NCBI GenBank assembly: GCA_964493635.1
Contig: CAZBOW010000002.1
Coordinates: 88,890-152,889, forward strand
Direction: 5' to 3'
Length of the DNA: 64,000 nucleotides
DNA from: OLB6 sp964493635
Lineage (GTDB): Bacteria; Bacteroidota; Ignavibacteria; Kapaibacteriales; Kapaibacteriaceae
Made by a program: the position numbers and the translations under genes. How positions within the stretch are numbered: position 1 is the stretch's first letter; the number at the start of each line of letters is the position of its first letter. The notes below the pieces were generated by a model. It had not been told where the DNA came from. It made no database searches and saw nothing but the letters and a program-made list of their open reading frames with translations. Shown here piece after piece: positions 52,017 through 59,416 of this stretch.

Positions 52017-52682
52017 ATGCAGTTCCGCTTAGAGCGTGTTACCGTGGAATATGCCGGAATACCGGCGATCCGAAACCTGTCGATCGACTACGATGGCACG
52101 GGAGTGCTCATCCTAATGGGTCCAACTGGTGCCGGTAAAACCACCCTCCTGCGCCTCCTCTATGCCAATATCCTGCCAACGACTGGTCAGGTAACGATCG
52201 ACGGCGTGGCAACGGCATCCATGTCCTTGGGTGCGCGTCAGAAAATGCGCCAGCGTATGGGTATCGTCCAGCAAGATGGACGCCTAATGAGCGACTATAC
52301 CGTGTTCGAGAACGTACTGGTGCCCTTTGCGCTACGAGGATATGGCCGCAGGCAGGCCGAAGAGGCATGTCTGTCCCTACTCGCCGACCTGAACATCAGC
52401 TACGTGCGTCAGAAGTTTCCCAAGGAACTCTCCGGAGGCGAGCGTCACTTAGTTGCCCTTGCGCGTGCCCTGGCCGTGAACCCCGAAGTCGTCATCGCCG
52501 ATGAACCCACGGGTACGTTGGATCCAGCAACCACGCTCGAGGTAGCGCGCGTATTCCAGCGTGTGGTAGATCAGGGCGTCGGGGTGGTGGTATCAACGCA
52601 CAATCCTGCATTCGCCGAGGCCTTTCCTGCAGCCCGTACGATCACCCTTGCCGAGGGAGAATTGCAGGGAGCATTACAGTGA
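52017..52682 (+). CDS. FtsE/LolD-type ABC ATPase
   Basis: 221 residues. Walker A GPTGAGKTTLLRLL, signature LSGGERHLVALARAL and Walker B VVIADEPTGTLDP are intact. FRLERVTVEYAGIPAIRNLS at the start and the pattern around LMSDYTVFENV are FtsE-like. FtsEX controls peptidoglycan hydrolases at division, but no ftsX permease is adjacent, so the partner is unknown. Its stop overlaps the dapB start (GTGA). Confidence 0.88.
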   Translation: MQFRLERVTVEYAGIPAIRNLSIDYDGTGVLILMGPTGAGKTTLLRLLYANILPTTGQVTIDGVATASMSLGARQKMRQRMGIVQQDGRLMSDYTVFENVLVPFALRGYGRRQAEEACLSLLADLNISYVRQKFPKELSGGERHLVALARALAVNPEVVIADEPTGTLDPATTLEVARVFQRVVDQGVGVVVSTHNPAFAEAFPAARTITLAEGELQGALQ

Positions 52683-53443
52683 GCATTGCAGTGAGCACTC
52701 CCACGCGAATTGTTGTCATCGGTACAGGCCAGATGGGTGCGGAGCTCGTCCGACTGGCATCGGAACATCACTGTCAGGTGGTTGCCCAGTGCAACCGGGC
52801 CACCCTCTTTTCGGAGATCGACCCAGACACCTACGACGTTGCCATTGATTTTACCCAACCGTCAGCCGTTGTGGATCATGTTGCGGTTGCCGCGCGCCAT
52901 GGTCGGAACCTCGTCATTGGTACCACAGGATGGGCCAGCGACCTGCCCCAGGTTCGCCAGATGCAGCAGGAGTCCAACATTGGGATTCTCTATGCCAGCA
53001 ACTTCAGTCTTGGTGTGCAGATGTTTTTCCGGATCGTAGAAGCAGCGGCCGCCATGGTGAATACGCGTGCCGAGTACGACGTTACGCTGCATGAGTGGCA
53101 CCACGCGCGAAAGCGTGATAGCCCGAGTGGGACGGCACTGTCGTTGGCCAACGTCGTGCTGTCGCAGGTGGACCGGAAACAGCAAATCGCCACGGAAACT
53201 CAGCATCACCAAATCAATCCGGCCGACCTTCACGTGACCTCTACTCGTGGTGGTCACGTTGTGGGCACACATGTTGTCCAAATCGACGGCCCTGCCGACA
53301 CCATAACTCTAACGCACACGGCCCGCAATCGATCAGGATTTGCGCAAGGGGCTTTGGTAGCTGCCCATTGGTTGCACGGGCGCACGGGATTCTACAACGT
53401 GAGTGATGTTCTGGATCATCTGCACGAGGGTCCCGCCCAATGA
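52679..53443 (+). CDS. dapB: 4-hydroxy-tetrahydrodipicolinate reductase
   Basis: DapB acts in lysine and diaminopimelate synthesis. The NAD(P) fold is IVVIGTGQMGAELV and the diagnostic catalytic segment is EWHHARKRDSPSGTALSLA (His-His, Lys, and SGTA). 254 residues is normal. The start is GTG at 52679, overlapping the previous stop by 4 bp; a second GTG lies 12 nt downstream. No other lysine gene is near. Confidence 0.95.
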   Translation: MSIAVSTPTRIVVIGTGQMGAELVRLASEHHCQVVAQCNRATLFSEIDPDTYDVAIDFTQPSAVVDHVAVAARHGRNLVIGTTGWASDLPQVRQMQQESNIGILYASNFSLGVQMFFRIVEAAAAMVNTRAEYDVTLHEWHHARKRDSPSGTALSLANVVLSQVDRKQQIATETQHHQINPADLHVTSTRGGHVVGTHVVQIDGPADTITLTHTARNRSGFAQGALVAAHWLHGRTGFYNVSDVLDHLHEGPAQ

Positions 53444-53799
53444 ACATCGGACTCATCGTTACGACGGCACTTTTCCTGATTGCTGGAGGGCAGTCATCAC
53501 TGCGCGTTTGGCCACCCGTGGTGGATGTCGTGCGAGACTCCACTGGCTACGTGCAGACCATGATCAGCCTGTACAGCGTGCAGGGCGACTCCGTTCGCCT
53601 CACACGGGTTGACGGATCGTGTAAGTGCGCTAACGGCTCCGTGCAGCGGCCCGTTGCCTACGACTCGGTTCCGGCAAAGATCTACCTAGCGATCAATGCA
53701 CAGCACTTTGTGGATTCGGTGAACTACGTCGACTACACCATCCAGCACACGGGTAGTGATTCACCGATGATGTACCGTGTGCTTGTACGAGTACCGTGA
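53440..53799 (+). CDS. Secreted DUF1573-like small protein
   Basis: 119 residues. There is a short hydrophobic N-terminus (1-18). The segment VDGSCKCANGSVQRPVAYDSVPAKIYLAIN resembles the SCGC...P.GE core of DUF1573 domains in Bacteroidota exported proteins, but with weak similarity. Function unknown. Its ATG overlaps the dapB stop by 4 bp and its own stop overlaps the EVE gene start by 4 bp. Confidence 0.7.
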   Translation: MNIGLIVTTALFLIAGGQSSLRVWPPVVDVVRDSTGYVQTMISLYSVQGDSVRLTRVDGSCKCANGSVQRPVAYDSVPAKIYLAINAQHFVDSVNYVDYTIQHTGSDSPMMYRVLVRVP

Positions 53800-54206
53800 A
53801 AGCAACTATGCAGTACTGGCTAGCAAAGACCGAACCGGATGTGTATTCGTGGGATCAATTCACGGCCGATGGTTCTACGTTCTGGGACGGTGTACGGAAC
53901 TACGAGGCCCGGAACAACATGCGCGCCATGAAAAAGGGTGATCTGGTAGTGTTCTACCACACCGGTGATGAACGTCAGGCCGTGGGTATCGCCAAGGTGA
54001 TGAAGGAGGCCTATCAGGATCCAACCACGGACGACACCGCGTGGGTGGTTGTTGACCTCGCACCGGTACAGCCCCTTACCACTCCCTACACGCTGGCTCA
54101 GGCGAAGGCCCATCCCCTACTACGCGAATCAGCCTTGGCGAAGAAGGGACGTGTGAGCGTCGTCTCCCTCACCAAGGCTGAGTACGAGGTTATTGCCGGG
54201 ATGTAG
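53796..54206 (+). CDS. EVE-domain protein
   Basis: 136 residues. QYWLAKTEPDVYSWDQF, FWDGVRNYEARNNMRAMKKGDLVVFYHTG and VGIAKV are the hallmarks of EVE domains (PUA-like folds that bind modified bases or RNA). The start is GTG at 53796, or more conventionally the ATG at 53808, which gives MQYWLAKTEP. It is the last of four genes joined by 4-bp overlaps. It converges on dnaA; once the assembly gap is collapsed only about 29 bp separate the stops. Confidence 0.92.
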   Translation: MKATMQYWLAKTEPDVYSWDQFTADGSTFWDGVRNYEARNNMRAMKKGDLVVFYHTGDERQAVGIAKVMKEAYQDPTTDDTAWVVVDLAPVQPLTTPYTLAQAKAHPLLRESALAKKGRVSVVSLTKAEYEVIAGM

Positions 54207-54234
54207 TCGGGGTTGCGTCGGGGTTGCGTCGGGG
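54206..54234 (+). repeat. 11-bp tandem repeat between the EVE and dnaA stop codons
   Basis: GTCGGGGTTGC occurs at 54206-54216 and 54217-54227, followed by a partial GTCGGGG to 54234. It fills almost the whole space between the two convergent stops. The repeat is partly duplicated again after the gap. Confidence 0.85.
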
Positions 54235-54271
54235 TTTATCCCTTGAGCATCTTCTTGAGGTGATCAACATC
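54217..54271 (+). repeat. 55-bp duplicate flanking gap 2 (left copy)
   Basis: Identical to 54372-54426. Positions 54236-54271 repeat the last 11 codons and stop of dnaA, so this copy is a false second end of that gene. Confidence 0.95.
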
Positions 54272-54371
54272 NNNNNNNNNNNNNNNNNNNNNNNNNNNNN
54301 NNNNNNNNNNNNNNNNNNNNNNNNNNNNNNNNNNNNNNNNNNNNNNNNNNNNNNNNNNNNNNNNNNNNNNN
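54272..54371. other. Assembly gap of 100 N before the dnaA 3' end
   Basis: Exactly 100 N, flanked by exact 55-bp duplicates as at 44010-44109. Probably no sequence is missing. Confidence 0.97.
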
Positions 54372-54426
54372 GTCGGGGTTGCGTCGGGGTTTATCCCTTG
54401 AGCATCTTCTTGAGGTGATCAACATC
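54372..54426 (+). repeat. 55-bp duplicate flanking gap 2 (right copy)
   Basis: Exact copy of 54217-54271. This copy is continuous with the rest of dnaA. Confidence 0.95.
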
Positions 54427-55947
54427 GCCACGGATCTTGCGATCGGTGTCGATATAGTTCATGATCTGCTGACAGGAATGCAGAACGGTGGTGTGATCCC
54501 GACCGCCGAAGTGCAAACCGATGCTCTTCAGGGAGAGCTGCGTCATTTGCTTGGCAAGGTACATGCACATTTGACGAGCCAGCACCACTTCGTGCTTTCG
54601 CGTTTTCGCCGACAGGAGATCCACCGACTGATTGTAGTACAACGCCACTTCCTTCTTGATCTCTTCGATGGTCAGCTGACGCGACGCTCCGGAGTTCGAC
54701 ACGGTACGAACAACGTCCTTGGCAAGATCGAGCGTAAGCTCGCGGTTGTCCAGCGTAACCTTTGCAAGCAGCGAAATCAAACAGCCCTCGATTTCACGAA
54801 CACTGGTCGTTACGTGACGGGCGATGTACTCAAGGATGTCTCCGGGGATTTCTACACCCTCTTCCTGTGCCTTCTGTTGAAGAATGGCCATCCGCGTTTC
54901 GAAGTCCGGGGGTTGGATGTCGGCCGTCAGTCCCCACTGGAATCGCGAGATGAGACGCTCGTCCACATCGGCAAGGTCCTTCGGCTGCTTATCGCTGGTA
55001 AGGACAACTTGTTTGCCGGCCTGATGCAGGGCATTGAAGGTGTGGAAGAACATGTCCTGTGTACGCTCTTTGCCACCCAGAAACTGGATGTCGTCTACCA
55101 CGAGCACGTCAACCGTGCGATAGAACTGTGTGAACTCCGGCAGACGGTTAGTTTGAATGGCGTTGATGTACTCCATGGTGAACTTCTCGGAGTTCGTGTA
55201 GAGTACGCGCGCATTCCGATTGTGCTGTAAGACGCGATTGCCAATGGCTTGTACCAGGTGCGTCTTTCCCAGACCCGTAGGTCCGTAAATCACTAAGGGG
55301 TTGTAGCGCGTTTTTCCTGGATTGTCGGCAACGGCCATGGCAGCCGACGTAGCCAACTGATTATTCTCACCGCGGATGAAGTTCTCGAACGTGTATCGGG
55401 GATTGAAGTACGTTGGATAGTGTGCTGTTGGAGACGGCTCGGGAGCAGTCATGTCCAGACGCGCTGACGACGGCTCGAAACGCAGGGGTTGTTGCGATTG
55501 CCGGCGGAAGGCTGGCAACTTGATCGTTCGCTGATCGCGATCAGTTTCGTGATCGTCCACAACGACCTGGTACTGCAGCTTCGCCGAAACGCCCAGTACT
55601 TTTTGCACCGTCTTCTTCAGCAGCGGCGTGTAGTGTTCCTCGATCCACTCGTAAAAGAACTGACTCGGAAGATCCACCGTGAGCTGCGTGCCATCCCAGC
55701 TTTGCGGACGTATCTGTTGAAACCAGGTTTTGAACACCTGTTCAGAGACATTGTCGCGAATGATATCCAAGCACCGAGCCCAAAGGGTCTCGGCGTCTGA
55801 AGATCCGCCGCTTGTGTCGGTACGTCCCATGCTCTTGGCGATCACGTCGCTTGTGTGGCCAGCGTTGGTGCTCGACGTTCCGCCAGTCTGTACACCTGTC
55901 TGTCCAGGAGAAGAGGGAAATAGGTTCAGTGTCTCAGTCTTTTTCAC
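54391..55947 (-). CDS. dnaA: Chromosomal replication initiator DnaA
   Basis: DnaA binds the origin and loads the helicase. 518 residues: domain I (about 50-130, ARCLDIIRDNVSEQVFKTWF), a variable linker, the AAA+ domain with GPTGLGKTHLVQAIG and VLVVDDIQFLGGKERTQ, and domain IV with CMYLAKQMTQLSL and GRDHTTVLHSC, the DnaA-box-binding signature. The N-terminus has a 45-residue Ser/Thr/Gly extension. The start is GTG at 55947 with AGGAG 11 nt upstream. No dnaN follows. Confidence 0.97.
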   Translation of the reverse strand: MKKTETLNLFPSSPGQTGVQTGGTSSTNAGHTSDVIAKSMGRTDTSGGSSDAETLWARCLDIIRDNVSEQVFKTWFQQIRPQSWDGTQLTVDLPSQFFYEWIEEHYTPLLKKTVQKVLGVSAKLQYQVVVDDHETDRDQRTIKLPAFRRQSQQPLRFEPSSARLDMTAPEPSPTAHYPTYFNPRYTFENFIRGENNQLATSAAMAVADNPGKTRYNPLVIYGPTGLGKTHLVQAIGNRVLQHNRNARVLYTNSEKFTMEYINAIQTNRLPEFTQFYRTVDVLVVDDIQFLGGKERTQDMFFHTFNALHQAGKQVVLTSDKQPKDLADVDERLISRFQWGLTADIQPPDFETRMAILQQKAQEEGVEIPGDILEYIARHVTTSVREIEGCLISLLAKVTLDNRELTLDLAKDVVRTVSNSGASRQLTIEEIKKEVALYYNQSVDLLSAKTRKHEVVLARQMCMYLAKQMTQLSLKSIGLHFGGRDHTTVLHSCQQIMNYIDTDRKIRGDVDHLKKMLKG

Positions 55948-56185
55948 CCGGCGTGTGCTCCTGATTCCGCATGAGGTTCATAGCTGTGAAGCTGGCTGCG
56001 GGCACAGCGCGCTCCGTGATCTGTAGGGGGTGCAAATTTGACCGCTGAGGGTACTGAATCACAAGTGAAAAAAGTGGTTCATGTGAAGATTTTTTGCTTG
56101 CATATCTCGGAAGGGTTCTAACCCGTCTACAGTTCAACAACTTCACCCATTCCACGGCTTGCGAGCTCCGTATCTTGCGCTCTCT
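55948..56185. other. Divergent intergenic region between dnaA and tatC
   Basis: 238 bp without a gene. It has a T-run (ATTTTTTGC near 56090), a small GGGTT/AACCC hairpin near 56113, and only weak DnaA-box-like sites (AGTGAAAAA at 56064, TTTTTCACC at the dnaA start). A TATCTTGC box lies 7 nt before the tatC ATG. It could be part of an origin but the sequence does not show this. Confidence 0.4.
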
Positions 56186-56956
56186 ATGGCAGACGAGTCG
56201 TCACACTACTCCGGACAAACTACGGATCAGCCCACAATGGGCCGATCCGAAATGGGATTTCTGGAACATTTGCAGGAGCTGCGCTCCCGAGCCTTCAAGG
56301 CCATTGTTTGGATCCTTGTGGGTGCAGGCGTTGCTGCCTACTTCCGCGACTGGATCATGAACGACGTTCTGCTCGGTCCAGCGGTGCGCGCGAGCATTCA
56401 GCTCCAGAATCTGGAGCCCTTCGGCCAGGCCTTTCTGCTGTTCAAGGTCATCTTTTTCGCTGGAATCGTACTGGCCTCACCGCTCGTGATCTGGCAGATC
56501 TGGGCTTTCGTTGCGCCAGGACTCCACGAGCATGAAAAACGCTGGGCACGGTGGGTGACCATCCTCACCACGCTGTGTTTTCTGCTCGGGATCAGCTTTG
56601 CCTACTTCCTGTTGATTCCAAGCATGATGGACTACATCAATGTGGTGAAGAACCCCAACATTGCCGATAACATCTCCACACAGGCCTATTTCTCGTTCTT
56701 CATCAATATGATGCTGGCGTCGGGGTTGATTTTTGAACTTCCGATGGTCACGTGGGTGTTGGCAAAGGTTGGGATCGTGTCCTCCGAACTGATGGTCCGG
56801 TACCGTCGGCACTCCATCGTTGCGATTCTGATCATTGCCGCAATCGTTACGCCTACGCCCGACCCTGTCACGCAATTGATGGTGGCCATTCCCCTCTACA
56901 TTCTCTACGAGATCAGCGTGCTGATTGCCCGCACCACGTACAAGAAGCGCCTCTAA
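56186..56956 (+). CDS. tatC: Sec-independent translocase subunit TatC
   Basis: TatC binds twin-arginine signal peptides. MGFLEHLQELRSR at residues 24-36 contains the conserved Glu of the N-terminal loop. Six membrane helices follow, with FAYFLLIPSMMDYI and the P...P-containing loop TPTPDPVTQ near the C-terminus. 256 residues, including a 23-residue hydrophilic N-terminus. The start at 56186 avoids an N-terminal extension that reads through the upstream promoter region. No tatA is adjacent. Confidence 0.95.
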   Translation: MADESSHYSGQTTDQPTMGRSEMGFLEHLQELRSRAFKAIVWILVGAGVAAYFRDWIMNDVLLGPAVRASIQLQNLEPFGQAFLLFKVIFFAGIVLASPLVIWQIWAFVAPGLHEHEKRWARWVTILTTLCFLLGISFAYFLLIPSMMDYINVVKNPNIADNISTQAYFSFFINMMLASGLIFELPMVTWVLAKVGIVSSELMVRYRRHSIVAILIIAAIVTPTPDPVTQLMVAIPLYILYEISVLIARTTYKKRL

Positions 56957-56958
56957 CC

Positions 56959-57942
56959 ATGCCCGTCCAATCACTCTCCACGATCAGCGGTCCGGTGCTC
57001 GATGAACTCGAGCAGTTGGATGGCTACATGCGTTCTACGCTCACGTCGAAGACGGCCCTTCTCGACACCGTAGTCCGCTACATTCTTCGGCAGCGTGGCA
57101 AGCGGGTTCGACCAACCCTGGTGTTTCTGAGCGCCGGCATGTGTGGCGGAATCAGCCAGCGCGCCTATGTTGGTGCGGCCATGGTGGAGCTCCTGCATAC
57201 GGCAACCTTGGTGCACGACGACATCGTCGACCAGTCCGAGGAGCGCCGTGGCATGGCCAGTATCAATGCCGTCTGGAAAAACAAGGTAGCAGTGCTCGTG
57301 GGCGACTATCTTTTGTCGAAAGGGCTGCTGATTGCGGTCCAGCACGACGAGTTCGACTACCTGCGCGTGACGGCCGAAGCCGTGCGCCGTATGAGCGAGG
57401 GCGAGCTACTCCAGATCCAGAAATCCCGACAAAAGACCATCGACGAAGAGACCTACTTTCGCATCATTTCGGACAAGACGGCCTCGCTGATCTCCACCTG
57501 CTGCGAAGTTGGAGCCATCAGCGCGGGTGTGGCCGAGCACGAGCGCGACGCTCTGCGACAGTTTGGCGAATTGGTGGGCCTGGCCTTCCAAATTCGCGAT
57601 GACGTCCTTGACTACACCAGTCGCAGCAGTATCCTGGGTAAGCCCGTCGGCAACGATATCCGTCAGCAAAAGATCACGCTGCCGCTGATCTACGCCTGCC
57701 GGGAAGCCCCCTCCAGCGAAGCCCGCCAAGCCATCCGAACCGTCAAGCGTGGCAAGCTGAAAGATGCCGACGTGGAGGGCGTCATTGCCTTTGTGGATCG
57801 CTACAACGGAATCTCCATGGCCAATGCGAAGGCCAATGAACTACGCGACCAAGCTGTTCGTCTACTGGAGCCGTTTGCAGCGTCGGCGTACCGGCAGTCG
57901 CTGATTGATTTTGCTAATTTCGTCGTGTTACGCAACTCGTAG
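56959..57942 (+). CDS. Polyprenyl diphosphate synthase (octaprenyl/solanesyl type)
   Basis: The trans-prenyltransferase makes the isoprenoid tail of quinones. The two Asp-rich motifs are LVHDDIVDQSEERRG (about residue 82) and QIRDDVLDYTS (about residue 212); GKRVRPTLVFLSAG and GDYLLSKGL are also typical. 327 residues matches IspB. It starts 2 bp after the tatC stop. It could also provide substrate for the phytoene/squalene synthase at 4.7 kb if a shorter product is made. Confidence 0.93.
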   Translation: MPVQSLSTISGPVLDELEQLDGYMRSTLTSKTALLDTVVRYILRQRGKRVRPTLVFLSAGMCGGISQRAYVGAAMVELLHTATLVHDDIVDQSEERRGMASINAVWKNKVAVLVGDYLLSKGLLIAVQHDEFDYLRVTAEAVRRMSEGELLQIQKSRQKTIDEETYFRIISDKTASLISTCCEVGAISAGVAEHERDALRQFGELVGLAFQIRDDVLDYTSRSSILGKPVGNDIRQQKITLPLIYACREAPSSEARQAIRTVKRGKLKDADVEGVIAFVDRYNGISMANAKANELRDQAVRLLEPFAASAYRQSLIDFANFVVLRNS

Positions 57943-57954
57943 GAGTATCTTCAC

Positions 57955-58656
57955 ATGCAGTCGTACAACGCACATACCATCGCCTCGGCAGTGTCGGCCG
58001 ATACCCTTCGAACCTACGTCCAGCGTGTGTATGCGTGGATGGTAGGGGGCTTACTGATTACAGCCCTTACGGCAGCTGGCGTGTCCAGCTCGCCAGCCCT
58101 TATCCAAGCCATCTTCGGCACCCCACTGATGTGGGTTGTGATGCTGGCGCCGATCGGCCTTGTCTTCTTCTTGGGGGCAAAGATCGAAACGATGCAGACC
58201 TCTACCGCCGCTAGCGTGTTTGTGGTGTTCTCGGTGTTGATGGGAATATCCCTGTCGAGCATCTTTATGGTGTATGCGCTCGGTAGCATCTTCCAGGTAT
58301 TCCTCATTGCTGCCGGGATGTACGGGGCAGCTGCTGTCTACGGATATACCACCAAGCGCGATCTGACCGGTATGGGCTCGTTTCTGTTCATGGGCCTGAT
58401 CGGCATCGTGCTGGCATCTGTTGTGAACTGGTTCTTGGCATCCGATGCCCTGTCGTTTGCCGTATCGGTGATTGGTGTGCTGGTCTTCACGGGTATGACG
58501 GCATGGGAAATGCAGAAGATCAAGTCGCAGGCCGTAGTGATGTATGCCGGTGAAGCCCTTGCAACGAAGAGAGCCATTCTGGGTGCACTGTCGCTCTACC
58601 TGAACTTTGTGAACCTGTTCCTGTTCCTGTTGCGCCTGCTTGGCGACCGCCGATAG
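57955..58656 (+). CDS. Bax inhibitor-1/YccA family membrane protein
   Basis: 233 residues with seven predicted helices. YVQRVYAWMVGGLLITAL, GISLSSIFMVYALGSI, AAAVYGYTTKRDLTGMG and the C-terminal GALSLYLNFVNLFLFLLRLLG are diagnostic of the BI-1 family, proposed pH-sensitive Ca2+ leak channels or FtsH modulators. AGGAG lies 9 nt before the ATG. It is followed immediately by a TPR gene (stop TAG then ATG). Confidence 0.93.
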   Translation: MQSYNAHTIASAVSADTLRTYVQRVYAWMVGGLLITALTAAGVSSSPALIQAIFGTPLMWVVMLAPIGLVFFLGAKIETMQTSTAASVFVVFSVLMGISLSSIFMVYALGSIFQVFLIAAGMYGAAAVYGYTTKRDLTGMGSFLFMGLIGIVLASVVNWFLASDALSFAVSVIGVLVFTGMTAWEMQKIKSQAVVMYAGEALATKRAILGALSLYLNFVNLFLFLLRLLGDRR

Positions 58657-59403
58657 ATGGAATCCGCCGCTGCTGTCTCACCAACGTTCGCCCTCGATGC
58701 GCTTCGACTGCTGCAGGAGGGCGATGTTCACGCCGCGCTGACCTTGGCGGCCGACGGTGTGCGCAGCTTCCCGACGTATGTTGGGGGATATGTTGTCCTG
58801 GCTGATTGCTACTCGCGACTCGGTGCCCACGACGATGCCACGGTGATCCTACGCGAGGCAGAGCGGCGCTTTCCCAACAGGGCCGTGCTTCGCCACCGGC
58901 GCGTTGCAGAGGCGCCACCGGTGCAGCCGCTAAGGATCATTGCCCTATCCCATCCGGCGTCCGATCAGCGCACCATTCGCAGTACCACCATGCGGCTGAT
59001 TCCCGGACTGGAGTATACCTCCCTACGGTTCGAGGGAATTCGGCGATCGGGACGGTCAGTAAGTACGCTCCCCGAGCCTCCGGCGTTCCGAAGCTTCCAC
59101 CCAACAGCAACTCCGGCTGCACCACGGAAGGTCTCCCTCGAGGAGCTTGCGTCACGAATCGGCAAGGTGCGAATTACCGCCGAGGAACTCGAAAAGCGTC
59201 CCCCTGCCCCCGATCCCTTGGCAAACAATCCGCGGACGGCCTTTGTGACGGAAACACTGGCAACGATTTACCTGAATCAGAAGAGCTACGCCCAGGCTAT
59301 TGATGCCTTTACCCAGTTGATGGAGCGGCACCCAGATCGTGCGGCTTTTTTTGCCGAACAGCGAGCGAAGGCACAGGCCTTGCTGGCTTCGACAACATCC
59401 TAA
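58657..59403 (+). CDS. TPR-repeat protein
   Basis: 248 residues. N-terminal TPR-like repeats (ALRLLQEGDVHAALTLAADGV, GYVVLADCYSRLGAHDDATVILREAERRFP) and a C-terminal one (ETLATIYLNQKSYAQAIDAFTQLMERHP) flank a Pro/Ser/Arg-rich middle part of about 100 residues. There is no signal peptide. It is probably an adaptor. It lies between BI-1 and an LptF/G permease on the same strand without gaps, so a role in envelope assembly is possible but unproven. Confidence 0.82.
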   Translation: MESAAAVSPTFALDALRLLQEGDVHAALTLAADGVRSFPTYVGGYVVLADCYSRLGAHDDATVILREAERRFPNRAVLRHRRVAEAPPVQPLRIIALSHPASDQRTIRSTTMRLIPGLEYTSLRFEGIRRSGRSVSTLPEPPAFRSFHPTATPAAPRKVSLEELASRIGKVRITAEELEKRPPAPDPLANNPRTAFVTETLATIYLNQKSYAQAIDAFTQLMERHPDRAAFFAEQRAKAQALLASTTS

Positions 59404-59416
59404 CGCACCCTGACCG

